Assembly (NCBI RefSeq): GCF_023715725.1
Contig: NZ_JAMBOT010000002.1
Coordinates: 434,001 to 498,000, forward strand
Direction of reading: 5' to 3'
DNA: 64,000 bases
From: Paenibacillus pasadenensis
GTDB taxonomy: Bacteria; Bacillota; Bacilli; Paenibacillales; Paenibacillaceae
In this document: positions 34,950 to 44,033 of the stretch, piece by piece
Layout: each line of letters starts with the position of its first letter
Numbering within the stretch: position 1 is the first letter of the stretch
The notes under the pieces: model-generated
Seen by the model: the letters and a program-made list of their open reading frames with translations, nothing else
Told to the model about the DNA's origin: nothing
Database searches by the model: none
Made by a program: the position numbers and the translations under genes

Positions 34950-34998
34950 AATCAATATCTAGTAGGGTATACTGAAAATGAGACACGAGATATGGAAG
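34950..34998 (+). promoter_or_regulatory. Candidate tandem NrdR boxes and promoter of the ribonucleotide reductase gene
   Basis: Two degenerate matches to ACACWATATATWGTGT start at 34950 (11/16, core CAATATCTAGT) and at 34983 (10/16, ACACGAGATAT), 33 nt apart, about three helix turns. A TATACT -10 lies between them (34968-34973). This is the usual NrdR layout, but each box is weak. Confidence 0.35.
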
Positions 34999-35035
34999 GC
35001 ATGATCGTACAAACCAAGGGAGAGTGGCGAATACG

Positions 35036-37771
35036 ATGACAACGAAGGTAACGGGACTGGAAGGGCTAAGCGAAAAAATTTTCCTCGACCGGTACGCCTG
35101 GAAAAAGGCCGATCCGCGGGAAGCGAGAACAGGCGACACGGTGCTTGTGCTGACGAAGGATGATCCCAAATTTCCGACCAAGGAAGTTGGAGAGATCATT
35201 GGCCGCAGCGGGACAAAAGCGACCGTACGCACGCGCAGCGGAGCAGTGGTGGAATCCGACGTAGAAAAGCTGACGCTTACAGCGGAGAAAACGCCGGAGG
35301 AAATGTGGAGCAGGCTCGCCAAGGCGATGAGCTCGGCGGAGCCGGATACCGAGCGCCGCAAGCTGTGGGAGGAGCGCTTCCGTTATATTTTGGAGGATTG
35401 GAAGCTTGTGCCTGGCGGACGCATCGCGGCCGGTGCGGGAGCGAGCGACGAGCTGACGCTGTTTAACTGTTACGTCATCCCATCGCCGCATGACAGCCGG
35501 GGCGGCATTATGCAAACGCTGGCTGAAATGACCGAAATTATGGCTCGCGGCGGCGGAGTCGGCATTAATCTGTCCTCGCTTCGTCCGCGCAGGTCTGTCG
35601 TTGCCGGAGTGAACGGCTCCTCCAGCGGCTCCGTCAGCTGGGGCGGACTGTTCAGCTACACAACCGGACTGATTGAGCAGGGCGGAAGCCGGCGCGGCGC
35701 GTTAATGCTCATGATTAACGACTGGCATCCCGATCTGCTGGACTTCATTACGGTGAAGCAAAAAATGGGCGAGGTCACAAACGCCAATCTGTCCGTATGC
35801 GTCAGCAACGGCTTCATGAAGGCCGTTAAAGAAGACGGCGAGTGGGAGCTGGTATTCCCGGACACGAAGGATCCGCTTTATGACGAGCACTGGAACGGCG
35901 ATCTGTCCGCTTGGCGCAAGCTGGGAGGAACGGTGCAGCCATACCGTACCGTCAAGGCGCGCGAGGTGTGGGCGACCATCATGGAATCTGCCTGGAAATC
36001 GGCCGAGCCCGGCGTTGTGTTTATGGAGTACTACAATGACATGTCGAACAGCTGGTATTTTAACCCGATTATTTGTACCAATCCATGCGGCGAGCAAGGG
36101 CTGCCAGCCTGGGGCGTCTGCAACCTGTCGGCGATTAATCTGTCCAAGTTTTACGACGAAAGCCGTCATGACGTCGATTGGGAGGAGCTTGGCCGCGTAA
36201 CGCGCTGGTCCGTCCGTTTCCTCGACAACGTCATCGATACGACGCCTTATCATTTTGCGGAAAACGAGAAAAACCAGAAAAACGAGCGCCGTGTCGGCCT
36301 CGGCTCGATGGGATTAGCGGAGCTGATGATCCGGCTTGGCATCCGTTACGGCAGCCCGGAATCGCTGGACTTCCTTGACCGGCTGTATGCGTTTATCGCC
36401 CGTGAATCTTATCTGGCTTCAGCGGAAATCGCGGCGGAGAAGGAATCATTCCCGGCGTTTGATGCGGAGCTTTACTTACAGAGCGGATTTATGAAAAATA
36501 TGACGGAGCGCTTCCCGGAAGTCGGCGAGGCGGTGCGCGCCCAAGGCATCCGCAACGTCACCGTGCTGACGCAGGCTCCGACGGGCAGCACCGGCACCAT
36601 GGTCGGCACCTCGACCGGCATCGAGCCGTATTTTGCCTTTGAATATTTCCGGCAAAGCCGTCTCGGCTTTGACAAACAGTTGGTGCCGATTGCGCAGGAA
36701 TGGAAGGACGCGCATCCCGGCGAGGAGCTGCCGGAGCATTTTGTGACCGCGATGGATCTTTCGGCAGAGGATCATATCCGGGCGCAGGCGGCAATTCAGC
36801 GCTGGGTGGACAGCTCCATCTCCAAAACGGCGAACTGCCCGTCCGATTTCACTGTTGAAGAGACGACCCGTCTCTACGAGCTGGCCTATGATTTGGGCTG
36901 CAAAGGCGTTACGATTTACCGTGACGGCAGCCGGGACGTGCAGGTGCTGAGCACGGCGAAGGAAGAGAAAGCGGAGGACGCCAAGGGCGAGCCAGAGGGA
37001 GCGGGGATCGTTGAAGCTTCGGACGCAGGCGCGCAAGCGGCGGCAGCTTTTGGCGCGTCCGTAACGGCTGCTGCCGCAGGGGCATCAACGGCCGGCACAG
37101 CGATCTCGGCAAGCGCAGCGCAGCTGGACAAACCGGTCGCGTCCGCCGCAACGGGCAAAGTCATCGATAACGAATACAAGCGCCGTCCGCAAATTTTGCG
37201 CGGAGCGACCTATAAAATAAACACGCCGTTTGGCATGGCGTACATTACAATCAACGACCTGAACGGCACGCCGGGGGAAATCTTCCTTAACGTCGGCAAA
37301 GCCGGCTCCGACGTGTTTGCCATGGCGGAAGCGCTTGGACGCGTCTGCTCGCTGTTCCTTCGTTACGGCGATCACGGACAAAAGGTCGAGCTGCTGACCA
37401 AACATCTCAAAGGCATCGGCGGCTCCGGCGCAATCGGCTTTGGCGCAAACCGGGTCGAGTCGATTGCCGATGCCGTAGCTAAGGCTCTTGAGATGCATGT
37501 CAGCTATTCGCGGGAGGAAGCGGCGTCATACGCCAATGAAGCCGGGCTAGCGGCCGCTCAGGAAGCTCCAGCTTTGGCGGACGAGCCTGCATTGACTTAT
37601 GGGAACGGCGGCGCAGTCGGTCTGTCCCAAGCAGATGGAGGCGGACACGCTTATACAGGCGCAACCGGCAGCGGCTCGCTCGATCTGTGTCCTTCTTGCG
37701 GCAGCGCGGCGCTGCTGAACGTGGAAGGCTGCAAAACCTGCGGCAACTGCGGGTACAGCAGATGCGGGTAA
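35036..37771 (+). CDS. nrdJ: Adenosylcobalamin-dependent (class II) ribonucleotide reductase
   Basis: A 911-residue enzyme that reduces ribonucleotides using a B12-derived radical. The radical cysteine motif TNPCGEQGLPAWGVCNLSAI has its cysteine at residue 351. The ten-stranded barrel is followed by an Ala-rich, low-complexity linker (about 635-705), a TSCPD domain (KINTPFGMAYITINDLNG) and a cysteine-rich C-terminus (LCPSCGSAALL, CKTCGNCGYSRCG) that shuttles reducing equivalents. Start: the ATG at 35036 rather than the GTG at 35024, which is only 2 nt from AGGGAG. Works independent of oxygen. Confidence 0.93.
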   Translation: MTTKVTGLEGLSEKIFLDRYAWKKADPREARTGDTVLVLTKDDPKFPTKEVGEIIGRSGTKATVRTRSGAVVESDVEKLTLTAEKTPEEMWSRLAKAMSSAEPDTERRKLWEERFRYILEDWKLVPGGRIAAGAGASDELTLFNCYVIPSPHDSRGGIMQTLAEMTEIMARGGGVGINLSSLRPRRSVVAGVNGSSSGSVSWGGLFSYTTGLIEQGGSRRGALMLMINDWHPDLLDFITVKQKMGEVTNANLSVCVSNGFMKAVKEDGEWELVFPDTKDPLYDEHWNGDLSAWRKLGGTVQPYRTVKAREVWATIMESAWKSAEPGVVFMEYYNDMSNSWYFNPIICTNPCGEQGLPAWGVCNLSAINLSKFYDESRHDVDWEELGRVTRWSVRFLDNVIDTTPYHFAENEKNQKNERRVGLGSMGLAELMIRLGIRYGSPESLDFLDRLYAFIARESYLASAEIAAEKESFPAFDAELYLQSGFMKNMTERFPEVGEAVRAQGIRNVTVLTQAPTGSTGTMVGTSTGIEPYFAFEYFRQSRLGFDKQLVPIAQEWKDAHPGEELPEHFVTAMDLSAEDHIRAQAAIQRWVDSSISKTANCPSDFTVEETTRLYELAYDLGCKGVTIYRDGSRDVQVLSTAKEEKAEDAKGEPEGAGIVEASDAGAQAAAAFGASVTAAAAGASTAGTAISASAAQLDKPVASAATGKVIDNEYKRRPQILRGATYKINTPFGMAYITINDLNGTPGEIFLNVGKAGSDVFAMAEALGRVCSLFLRYGDHGQKVELLTKHLKGIGGSGAIGFGANRVESIADAVAKALEMHVSYSREEAASYANEAGLAAAQEAPALADEPALTYGNGGAVGLSQADGGGHAYTGATGSGSLDLCPSCGSAALLNVEGCKTCGNCGYSRCG

Positions 37772-37797
37772 AAATGTTGTAAGTTGAATAGTATCTA

Positions 37798-37850
37798 AAC
37801 AGGGCTGTCCATTAAGTCACACAGGTGACCGGGACTGCCCTGTTTCTATT
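37798..37850 (+). terminator. Intrinsic terminator of nrdJ
   Basis: AACAGGGC-tGTCC pairs with GGGACTGCCCTGTT with a large loop containing CAC-AGGTG, followed by TCTATTTG. Confidence 0.7.
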
Positions 37851-37898
37851 TGTGAAGCTTGCCCCTAATATAGAGGTACCAAATCCAAAATAGAGCTA

Positions 37899-37927
37899 TT
37901 TTTCCGGGTGTCCTGAAAAGGTATACT
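37899..37927 (+). promoter_or_regulatory. Sigma-A-like promoter of the GH20 gene
   Basis: Good -10 TATACT (37922-37927) with a poor T-rich -35 (37899-37904), 17 nt apart. The poor -35 suggests dependence on an activator. Confidence 0.45.
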
Positions 37928-37930
37928 AAT

Positions 37931-37946
37931 CCGGAAGCGCTTACAA
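37931..37946 (+). promoter_or_regulatory. cre-like CcpA site overlapping the GH20 promoter start
   Basis: CCGGAAGCGCTTACAA: 14 of 16 positions fit WTGNAARCGNWWWCAW, with the core AAGCGCTTACAA complete. It lies 3 nt after the -10, a position expected for CcpA repression. Confidence 0.6.
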
Positions 37947-38229
37947 AATTTCATGCGATCAATACGGTATTCCCCTCTATGCGAAAGCAGCTTGGTCAAA
38001 AGATTAACCTAAACTCCCCCACAGATGGAACACTCATCAAAATCATTCGAGCATACATCTCGAGCCAACGAGAGAAGGCGAGATGAACGATGCTTAGAGC
38101 CTGCCAATATCGTATTTTCCATCATTAGAGCACACAGCAAAAGGAATTGATTTACAGCAAATGACTAACGGAGGTGGTGTCTCGTCGACGCTTTGGATCA
38201 TCATTCATATTAATTGGAGGGGAATGAAA

Positions 38230-41200
38230 ATGGCTTATAAAATCATGCTCTCATTTGTGTTTTCTTTTATTTTAGTCCTGACTGGTTTTTCAGTAAAAAC
38301 GGATGCGGAAGGCACAAGCAATGCCGATGATTTATTGCAGAGTATTATTAATGTTGCGCCTTCCATTTCGAACAATAAACTGATTTTACCCCCAGTTAAT
38401 AACGCGAACTACAAGGTGTTATTAGCTGCGACGTCTAATGATTCGGTCATTGATCTGGACGGAACTATTTACGAGCCGCTGGAAGATATGAATGTAAAAA
38501 TCATGTACAAAGTCGTTCATAAAACCAATCCGCAAGACGAAGCTTTCCTATCCGATAAAGATGTTACCGTTCAAGTTCCAGGGAAATTCAATCATGAAAA
38601 TGGCGATAATGCACGGCCAAACGTTATTCCCGGAATTCGCGAATGGAAAGGACATGAGGGGAATTTCACTTTTTCTCCTACAAGCAAAATTAAAATTGAA
38701 CAAGCAGAATTTCAGACTGCAGCTGAAACGATCGCTTTTTATATGAAAGAAATGCTTGGTGTGGAGGTAGCGATTGAAGTCGGAGCTCCCGTTGCAGGAG
38801 ATATTTATCTGAAAAACTCCAATTCATCTGAACTGCGCAGCGAAGGATATTCTATTTCCATTAATGAAACGATCGAGATTGATGCCCCAACCGCTACAGG
38901 TCTGTTATACGGCGGAACAACTCTAACTCAAATTGCCTCGCAAAACAACAATCATACCATTCCTAAAGGCTTGCTTCGAGATTATCCTGCTTATGATGTA
39001 AGAGCGGTTATGATTGACGTCGCCCGGTTTTATATGCCTTTAGATTACCTGGAACAAATAGCGAAATACATGGCCTACTATAAAATAAATCGATTTCAAG
39101 TTCATATTAACGACGACGGCGGTGAACAAGCCTCCTCGCTCAGAGTGGAAAGCAAAAAATTCCCGCTGCTGAATTCCGGAAATAAACCAGGCGAGACCTA
39201 CACTCAAGAAGCATACAGGCAATTCCAAAAAAACGTGAAGCCGTTAGGAATTGATGTCCTCACGGAAATCGATACTCCTGCTCATAGCGGATTTATCGCT
39301 TTGCATGACCCGTCAATCATGCTGGATGAATCCCATATCGATTTGGCGAATCCCAATGCAATCGCATTTGTGAAAGAAATGCTTAACGAATTTTTAGATG
39401 GCGATGACCCTGTATTCCAAAGCAATAATTTTCATATTGGTGCGGATGAATATCATAGAGCGCCTAAGTTTGCGAGTGATTTTTTAGTGTATCTAGATGA
39501 AATGATCCAATTTATTAATGATAAAGGTCTCCATCCCGTCATGTGGGCCTCTTTAGGCGGGGGAGGAATCGTCGGTGACATCCCTGTAGACAAACGAGTC
39601 AGCACCAACTACTGGGCCTATTCATGGGCTGATTTTCCTAAAATGATCAAGGACGGCTACAGCATTATTAACTCATCCCACGATCTCTATGTCGTGCCGG
39701 GAACAAGCACCGGATACGAAGATTTCCTGCCTTTGGAGCGTCTTTACAAGGATTGGGGAGTAAATACGTTAAGCGGTGGAACGAATGTTTCTCCGGCCCA
39801 TCCTCTTCTGGAAGGCGGGTTAGCGGCTTTATGGAATGACCGCAAAGTGGGCATGTCTGAATTTGATCTGTTTACGAGATTCAAGGATCAGATCATGCTG
39901 ATGAGCGAAAAAAACTGGTATGGCAGCGATAATAATGTCCCTGCTTTTGCTGAGTTTAAATCCAGAATATCAGCAATAGCAGATACAGCGCCAGGCGTTA
40001 ATCCGGGGAGAGTTGTTCCGAGCGTTGATGAAACGGTTGCGGACTATACTTTCGACACAACAAACGATCCCGGTGCTGATCTTTCGCTAAACCATTACGA
40101 TGCAGAAATCGTTGGTTTACAGTCAACAGTGGGAAGAAGCGGAAATGCGTTGGCGTTTGACGGAAGCGGCCACATGAGCTTGCCTTTTAATAGCATAGGG
40201 TTCCCTTATACGGTGAAATTTGATGTTTTAGTCGATGAAAACACAAAGGATAACGCGCTGTTATTTAATGGCGAGGACGGAAAAATGTTTTTAAATTATC
40301 AGGGAACATCTAAAATCGGTTACGAACGAAAAGGCTACCGATTTATATTTGATGCGGACATTGAAACGGGCCGATGGCAAAATGTAATGCTCACTAGCGA
40401 TAAACGCGGGTTGAATTTGTATATTGACGGAATTTATGAAGGTACCGCAAGTTATTTGGAGGACAAATTCACAACACCGGAATCTTCAACGTTTATTTTA
40501 CCGACTCAAAAAATCGGTGAGGATTTAATAGGCAAGATCGATCATTTCTCGATTACGAATACATTTATTTCCTATGATTCAATGACTGGAATAGACAACT
40601 TAGACTATCGGAATCTGGCGCTGAATAAACCAACTACAGTATCCGGCTTAGAGGTGGAAGGACGGTTTTTAGGCGCAAACGCAGTTGATGGAGATTCTGC
40701 CACAAGGGTTTCGTTAGAACGAAAAGACAACGCGTGGTTTTATGTAGATTTAGGAGCAGAGTACGATATGGACCGAATCGAAATTGATTTTCTTGAAAGA
40801 CCTACTAAATACCAGATTTATATTTCGAGCGACTTGATGAACTGGGAAATGGTTCATGAAGATTTAAATGCTCAAGGCCGTTCAAAAGGAACGGATGTTG
40901 TTCAATTAAACAATAATAAAAAAGCAAGGTACATCAAATATCAGCAGCTCCAAATGTTTGTGTTAACGCCTGGCGACAACTATAGCGGGAATTTTTCCGA
41001 ATTTAAAGTGTTTAGCTTTGCAGGATTAAACCACATCTACAGTTTATTGCAGGATGCGCGCGATTTATTGGATCAAACCGTTATTACAGAAGAAAACAGA
41101 AAATTAATGGAGCGCTTTTCCTTCAATGTCGACCTATTAGACAAAGCGATAACAAACAAAGACGTTGTTCACATGAGCTGGATATCTAAAAAAATGAACG

Positions 41201-43842
41201 AGCAAATAACCATTATCCAATCTGGAACCATTCCAGAAGGATTAAGCGATGTTGCAGAACTTACGGAGCTTATGAATTTCCCTGTTGACCGAAGTTTGTT
41301 TGATGAAGAGACATTAAAACGGTATGACGCAGCAATTCGCAAAGCGGAATTCGCAGTCGTCGATTTTACATCCGACCAGGATCGGATCCATTCGGTTTAC
41401 TCCAAGCTGGCCCAAATAATGGAGAAGTTAACCGAAAATAAAATTGTAGTCTCTGCAAATAAACAGCCTTGGAAACCGGAATACGCCTGGCAAAACGCTG
41501 CAGACGGCGACTTAAATACGTTCACCTGGATCGGCTCTACCCAAAGCGCAGGCGATTACATCCAGCTAGAATTAAGATATCCGATGCAAGTCCATTCCGT
41601 AACGCTTGTTGCAAACAATACTTCGGACTTGTTAGGGAAATCGGATATTGAAGTATCTACGGATGGAACGACGTGGGTTAAAACGGGTGAGCTCGATAAA
41701 GTAAACGAGCAAACGGTCGAATTTGAAGAAGTGGAAGCGAAGTACATTCGTTTTACCGTAAAAGAAGATGCGGCGCATTGGACTCGAATGGATGAAATCA
41801 TTCTAAATGATGCGGAACCTGCAGAGCTGGACCTGGAGAACTCAACCATTGTGGTCTCTACTTCAACGGTTGTGGCCGATGGCGTGTCCGTTGTTACGGC
41901 TTCGGTCTATTTACGGGATACGGACGGTCAGCTGGTGACAGACCGGAATCTGCACTTGCAAGTAGAAGGTGATGCGGACCGGAAATGGGCTGCCGTCACC
42001 GGTACGGACGGTGTTGCCAATTTTCAAGTATCCAGTTCAGCTGTAGAAGATATCACTGTGTATGTAACAGATGTGCTTACCGGATCCGAACTTCAACAAC
42101 GGGCTAATCTATCTTTTGTAGCTGGAGATGCTGATGCCGACGCTTCCAGTATCGTTGTCACGTACGGTACTGCTGACGCAACGATTACAGTAACGGTGCA
42201 AGATGCATATCAGCATCAATTAAGCGGTTTAACCGTTTCGTTAATGGACGATGGTGCCGCAATAGAGCAGCAAATAACCGATGGAAGCGGAAAAGCCCTT
42301 TTTACTGTAGCAAAAACGGAAGGAACAAAGCGATACGAAGTGTATGTATCCATTAATGGGGAGGATCAGCTTCTTGGCGAAGCAGAGGTGAAATTTACGA
42401 CTAGCCCTGTAGACATTTCTGCTTCCACCGTCGTTACAGATGCGCAAGCGCCAATTGTGGCGGACGGAACGACAAACGCAACCATTACGGTGACTGTAAA
42501 GGATCAAGAAGGTCAGCCCATGGCTAATCGCGAGATTGAGCTTGTAGAGGGCAGTACAAACCGCAGCTGGCGTGCGGCTACGGATACGAATGGGCAGGCG
42601 AAGTTTTTCGTTAACAGCACAGCGATAGCGATCCGTACCTATCATGCGTTTGATGTGGCGGAACAGAAGGAATTTCAGGGGACGGTAATGGTCACATATG
42701 TTGCAGGAGCAGCAAGCCGTTCGGCCTCAACGATTAAATTGATACCGAACGAGGTTAAAGCGGATGGAGCGAGCAAAGCGAAAATAACGGTGACGGTAAA
42801 GGACGATTACGGACATACGTTACCGGATTACCAAGTTTCGTTGCAAGCTTTAAACGGCCGTGCACAAGTGACAGGCGAAGTGACTGTAACAAATGCCGAT
42901 GGTCAGGCTGAGTTTACCGCTGTAAATCAGTATGCGGAGAACGTGCAATTTGAAGCTGTCGTTTCAGGCATTAACACGAATATCGTATTGGAGCAAAAGG
43001 CGGAAGTGAAGTTTACAGCTGTTCCGCCAACAGCAACACCTACACCGACAGTAACGCCAACACCGACACCAACGCCGATGCCAACAGTGACGCCGACGCC
43101 GACGCCGACGCCGACGCCAACACCAACAGTGACGCCGACGCCAACACCAACGCCAAATGGGGACCAGCCGTTGTTTCAACCGGATATCATTGACACTGAA
43201 AAAGTATTCGCTCGTTTTCGTGCTCAGCTTGCGCTTGCAGCGGGTGAAGACGATGCCGCAACATTCACGGATTTGGCTGGCCACTGGGCGGCTAAGTCTA
43301 TTGAAATAATCGCAAAATTAGGCGGTATTCGCGGATATGAGGACGGTACGGTTCGTGGCAATGGAACGATTACTCGCGGTGAATTCGCTTCTTTAATCGT
43401 GCAGTTGCTGCAGATTGAAAACACCGGAAAGGAACCGTGGTCGTTAAAGGATATCAATTCGCATTGGGCTGCCTCTTCCATTGCTGCATTAGCGGGACAT
43501 GGCATCACGAACGGTTATGCCGACGGCACATTCCGACCGAATCAGACCATTACGAGAGAAGAAATGGTCACCATGCTGCTTCATTTGATTCCTGCAGGCA
43601 GTTTGCCAGAACAAAATACGGCTGCGTTTAAAGACTCAAATCAAGTCAGCGCATATGCTGCATCGTTTGTACAGTTAGCGTCGGGTGCGGGAATTGTAAA
43701 CGGTTATCCGGACGGCACCTTCCGGCCTTACGGAAAAGTGACTCGCGCTGAAGCCGTTGTCATGGTGCTGAATCTATTAAAGTTAAATAGCGAAATGAAT
43801 GAATTACTGCAATCGGCATTAACGGATGTAAAAGCAGAGTAA
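38230..43842 (+). CDS. S-layer-anchored GH20 beta-N-acetylhexosaminidase, multidomain
   Basis: A 1870-residue exported protein. Order: signal peptide (1-27); an Ig-like segment; GH20b domain (about 128-245); GH20 barrel (about 250-590) with HIGADEY carrying the catalytic pair D406-E407; LamG-like domain (about 602-770); F5/8-type C domain (795-930); helical spacer; second F5/8 C domain (about 1071-1196); four invasin-like Ig repeats (about 1203-1598); a Pro-Thr linker; three SLH repeats (about 1675-1870) that bind secondary cell-wall polymer. It removes terminal GlcNAc/GalNAc or related units at the cell surface. Start is the ATG with GGAGG 9 nt upstream. Promoter carries a cre site. Confidence 0.93.
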   Translation: MAYKIMLSFVFSFILVLTGFSVKTDAEGTSNADDLLQSIINVAPSISNNKLILPPVNNANYKVLLAATSNDSVIDLDGTIYEPLEDMNVKIMYKVVHKTNPQDEAFLSDKDVTVQVPGKFNHENGDNARPNVIPGIREWKGHEGNFTFSPTSKIKIEQAEFQTAAETIAFYMKEMLGVEVAIEVGAPVAGDIYLKNSNSSELRSEGYSISINETIEIDAPTATGLLYGGTTLTQIASQNNNHTIPKGLLRDYPAYDVRAVMIDVARFYMPLDYLEQIAKYMAYYKINRFQVHINDDGGEQASSLRVESKKFPLLNSGNKPGETYTQEAYRQFQKNVKPLGIDVLTEIDTPAHSGFIALHDPSIMLDESHIDLANPNAIAFVKEMLNEFLDGDDPVFQSNNFHIGADEYHRAPKFASDFLVYLDEMIQFINDKGLHPVMWASLGGGGIVGDIPVDKRVSTNYWAYSWADFPKMIKDGYSIINSSHDLYVVPGTSTGYEDFLPLERLYKDWGVNTLSGGTNVSPAHPLLEGGLAALWNDRKVGMSEFDLFTRFKDQIMLMSEKNWYGSDNNVPAFAEFKSRISAIADTAPGVNPGRVVPSVDETVADYTFDTTNDPGADLSLNHYDAEIVGLQSTVGRSGNALAFDGSGHMSLPFNSIGFPYTVKFDVLVDENTKDNALLFNGEDGKMFLNYQGTSKIGYERKGYRFIFDADIETGRWQNVMLTSDKRGLNLYIDGIYEGTASYLEDKFTTPESSTFILPTQKIGEDLIGKIDHFSITNTFISYDSMTGIDNLDYRNLALNKPTTVSGLEVEGRFLGANAVDGDSATRVSLERKDNAWFYVDLGAEYDMDRIEIDFLERPTKYQIYISSDLMNWEMVHEDLNAQGRSKGTDVVQLNNNKKARYIKYQQLQMFVLTPGDNYSGNFSEFKVFSFAGLNHIYSLLQDARDLLDQTVITEENRKLMERFSFNVDLLDKAITNKDVVHMSWISKKMNEQITIIQSGTIPEGLSDVAELTELMNFPVDRSLFDEETLKRYDAAIRKAEFAVVDFTSDQDRIHSVYSKLAQIMEKLTENKIVVSANKQPWKPEYAWQNAADGDLNTFTWIGSTQSAGDYIQLELRYPMQVHSVTLVANNTSDLLGKSDIEVSTDGTTWVKTGELDKVNEQTVEFEEVEAKYIRFTVKEDAAHWTRMDEIILNDAEPAELDLENSTIVVSTSTVVADGVSVVTASVYLRDTDGQLVTDRNLHLQVEGDADRKWAAVTGTDGVANFQVSSSAVEDITVYVTDVLTGSELQQRANLSFVAGDADADASSIVVTYGTADATITVTVQDAYQHQLSGLTVSLMDDGAAIEQQITDGSGKALFTVAKTEGTKRYEVYVSINGEDQLLGEAEVKFTTSPVDISASTVVTDAQAPIVADGTTNATITVTVKDQEGQPMANREIELVEGSTNRSWRAATDTNGQAKFFVNSTAIAIRTYHAFDVAEQKEFQGTVMVTYVAGAASRSASTIKLIPNEVKADGASKAKITVTVKDDYGHTLPDYQVSLQALNGRAQVTGEVTVTNADGQAEFTAVNQYAENVQFEAVVSGINTNIVLEQKAEVKFTAVPPTATPTPTVTPTPTPTPMPTVTPTPTPTPTPTPTVTPTPTPTPNGDQPLFQPDIIDTEKVFARFRAQLALAAGEDDAATFTDLAGHWAAKSIEIIAKLGGIRGYEDGTVRGNGTITRGEFASLIVQLLQIENTGKEPWSLKDINSHWAASSIAALAGHGITNGYADGTFRPNQTITREEMVTMLLHLIPAGSLPEQNTAAFKDSNQVSAYAASFVQLASGAGIVNGYPDGTFRPYGKVTRAEAVVMVLNLLKLNSEMNELLQSALTDVKAE
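43026..43155 (+). repeat. Pro-Thr coding hexanucleotide repeat
   Basis: About twenty tandem 6-nt units of the forms CCGACG, CCAACA, CCAACG and CCAACAGTGACG, coding a (Thr-Pro)n linker with a few Val-Thr steps. Four exact CCGACG units in a row around 43092-43117 are prone to slippage, but changes by whole units keep the frame. Confidence 0.85.
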
Positions 43843-43850
43843 CTTAAAAC

Positions 43851-43904
43851 GCACCCCTTGGAGCGGGCATCGGCGATTCGATGACTTCCAGGGGTGCTTT
43901 TTTT
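43851..43904 (+). terminator. Intrinsic terminator of the GH20 gene
   Basis: GCACCCCTTGGA pairs with TCCAGGGGTGC around a large loop, followed by seven T. Confidence 0.88.
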
Positions 43905-43924
43905 GGCGAGATAATTGCTAGATA

Positions 43925-43953
43925 TTGTACTTTACTGGGATAAAGAGTAAGAT
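43925..43953 (+). promoter_or_regulatory. Sigma-A-like promoter of the BtrH-like gene
   Basis: TTGTAC (43925-43930), 17-nt spacer, TAAGAT (43948-43953), about 80 nt before the start codon. Confidence 0.5.
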
Positions 43954-44033
43954 ACGGATGGGATGAAAAGCATGAAGAGCGCGGCATCGAGACAACCCCA
44001 ACTAAGTTAGCTCATATCGAAAGGGGAATGTTG

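Larger units (their letters stand above)
37851..38229. other. Non-coding leader of the GH20 gene
   Basis: Apart from the promoter and cre site I see no gene. The leader is AT-richer than the flanking genes and runs about 290 nt from the predicted transcription start to the start codon, long enough for untranslated-region control, but no known riboswitch pattern is visible. Confidence 0.5.

Noticed and set aside
35024..37771. Cobalamin riboswitch for the B12-dependent reductase
   Set aside because: The 180-nt upstream region has no B12-box-like sequence and the leader after the -10 is short.
43026..43155. CRISPR-like short repeats
   Set aside because: The units are 6 nt, contiguous and in frame with the GH20 protein, so they code a Pro-Thr linker.
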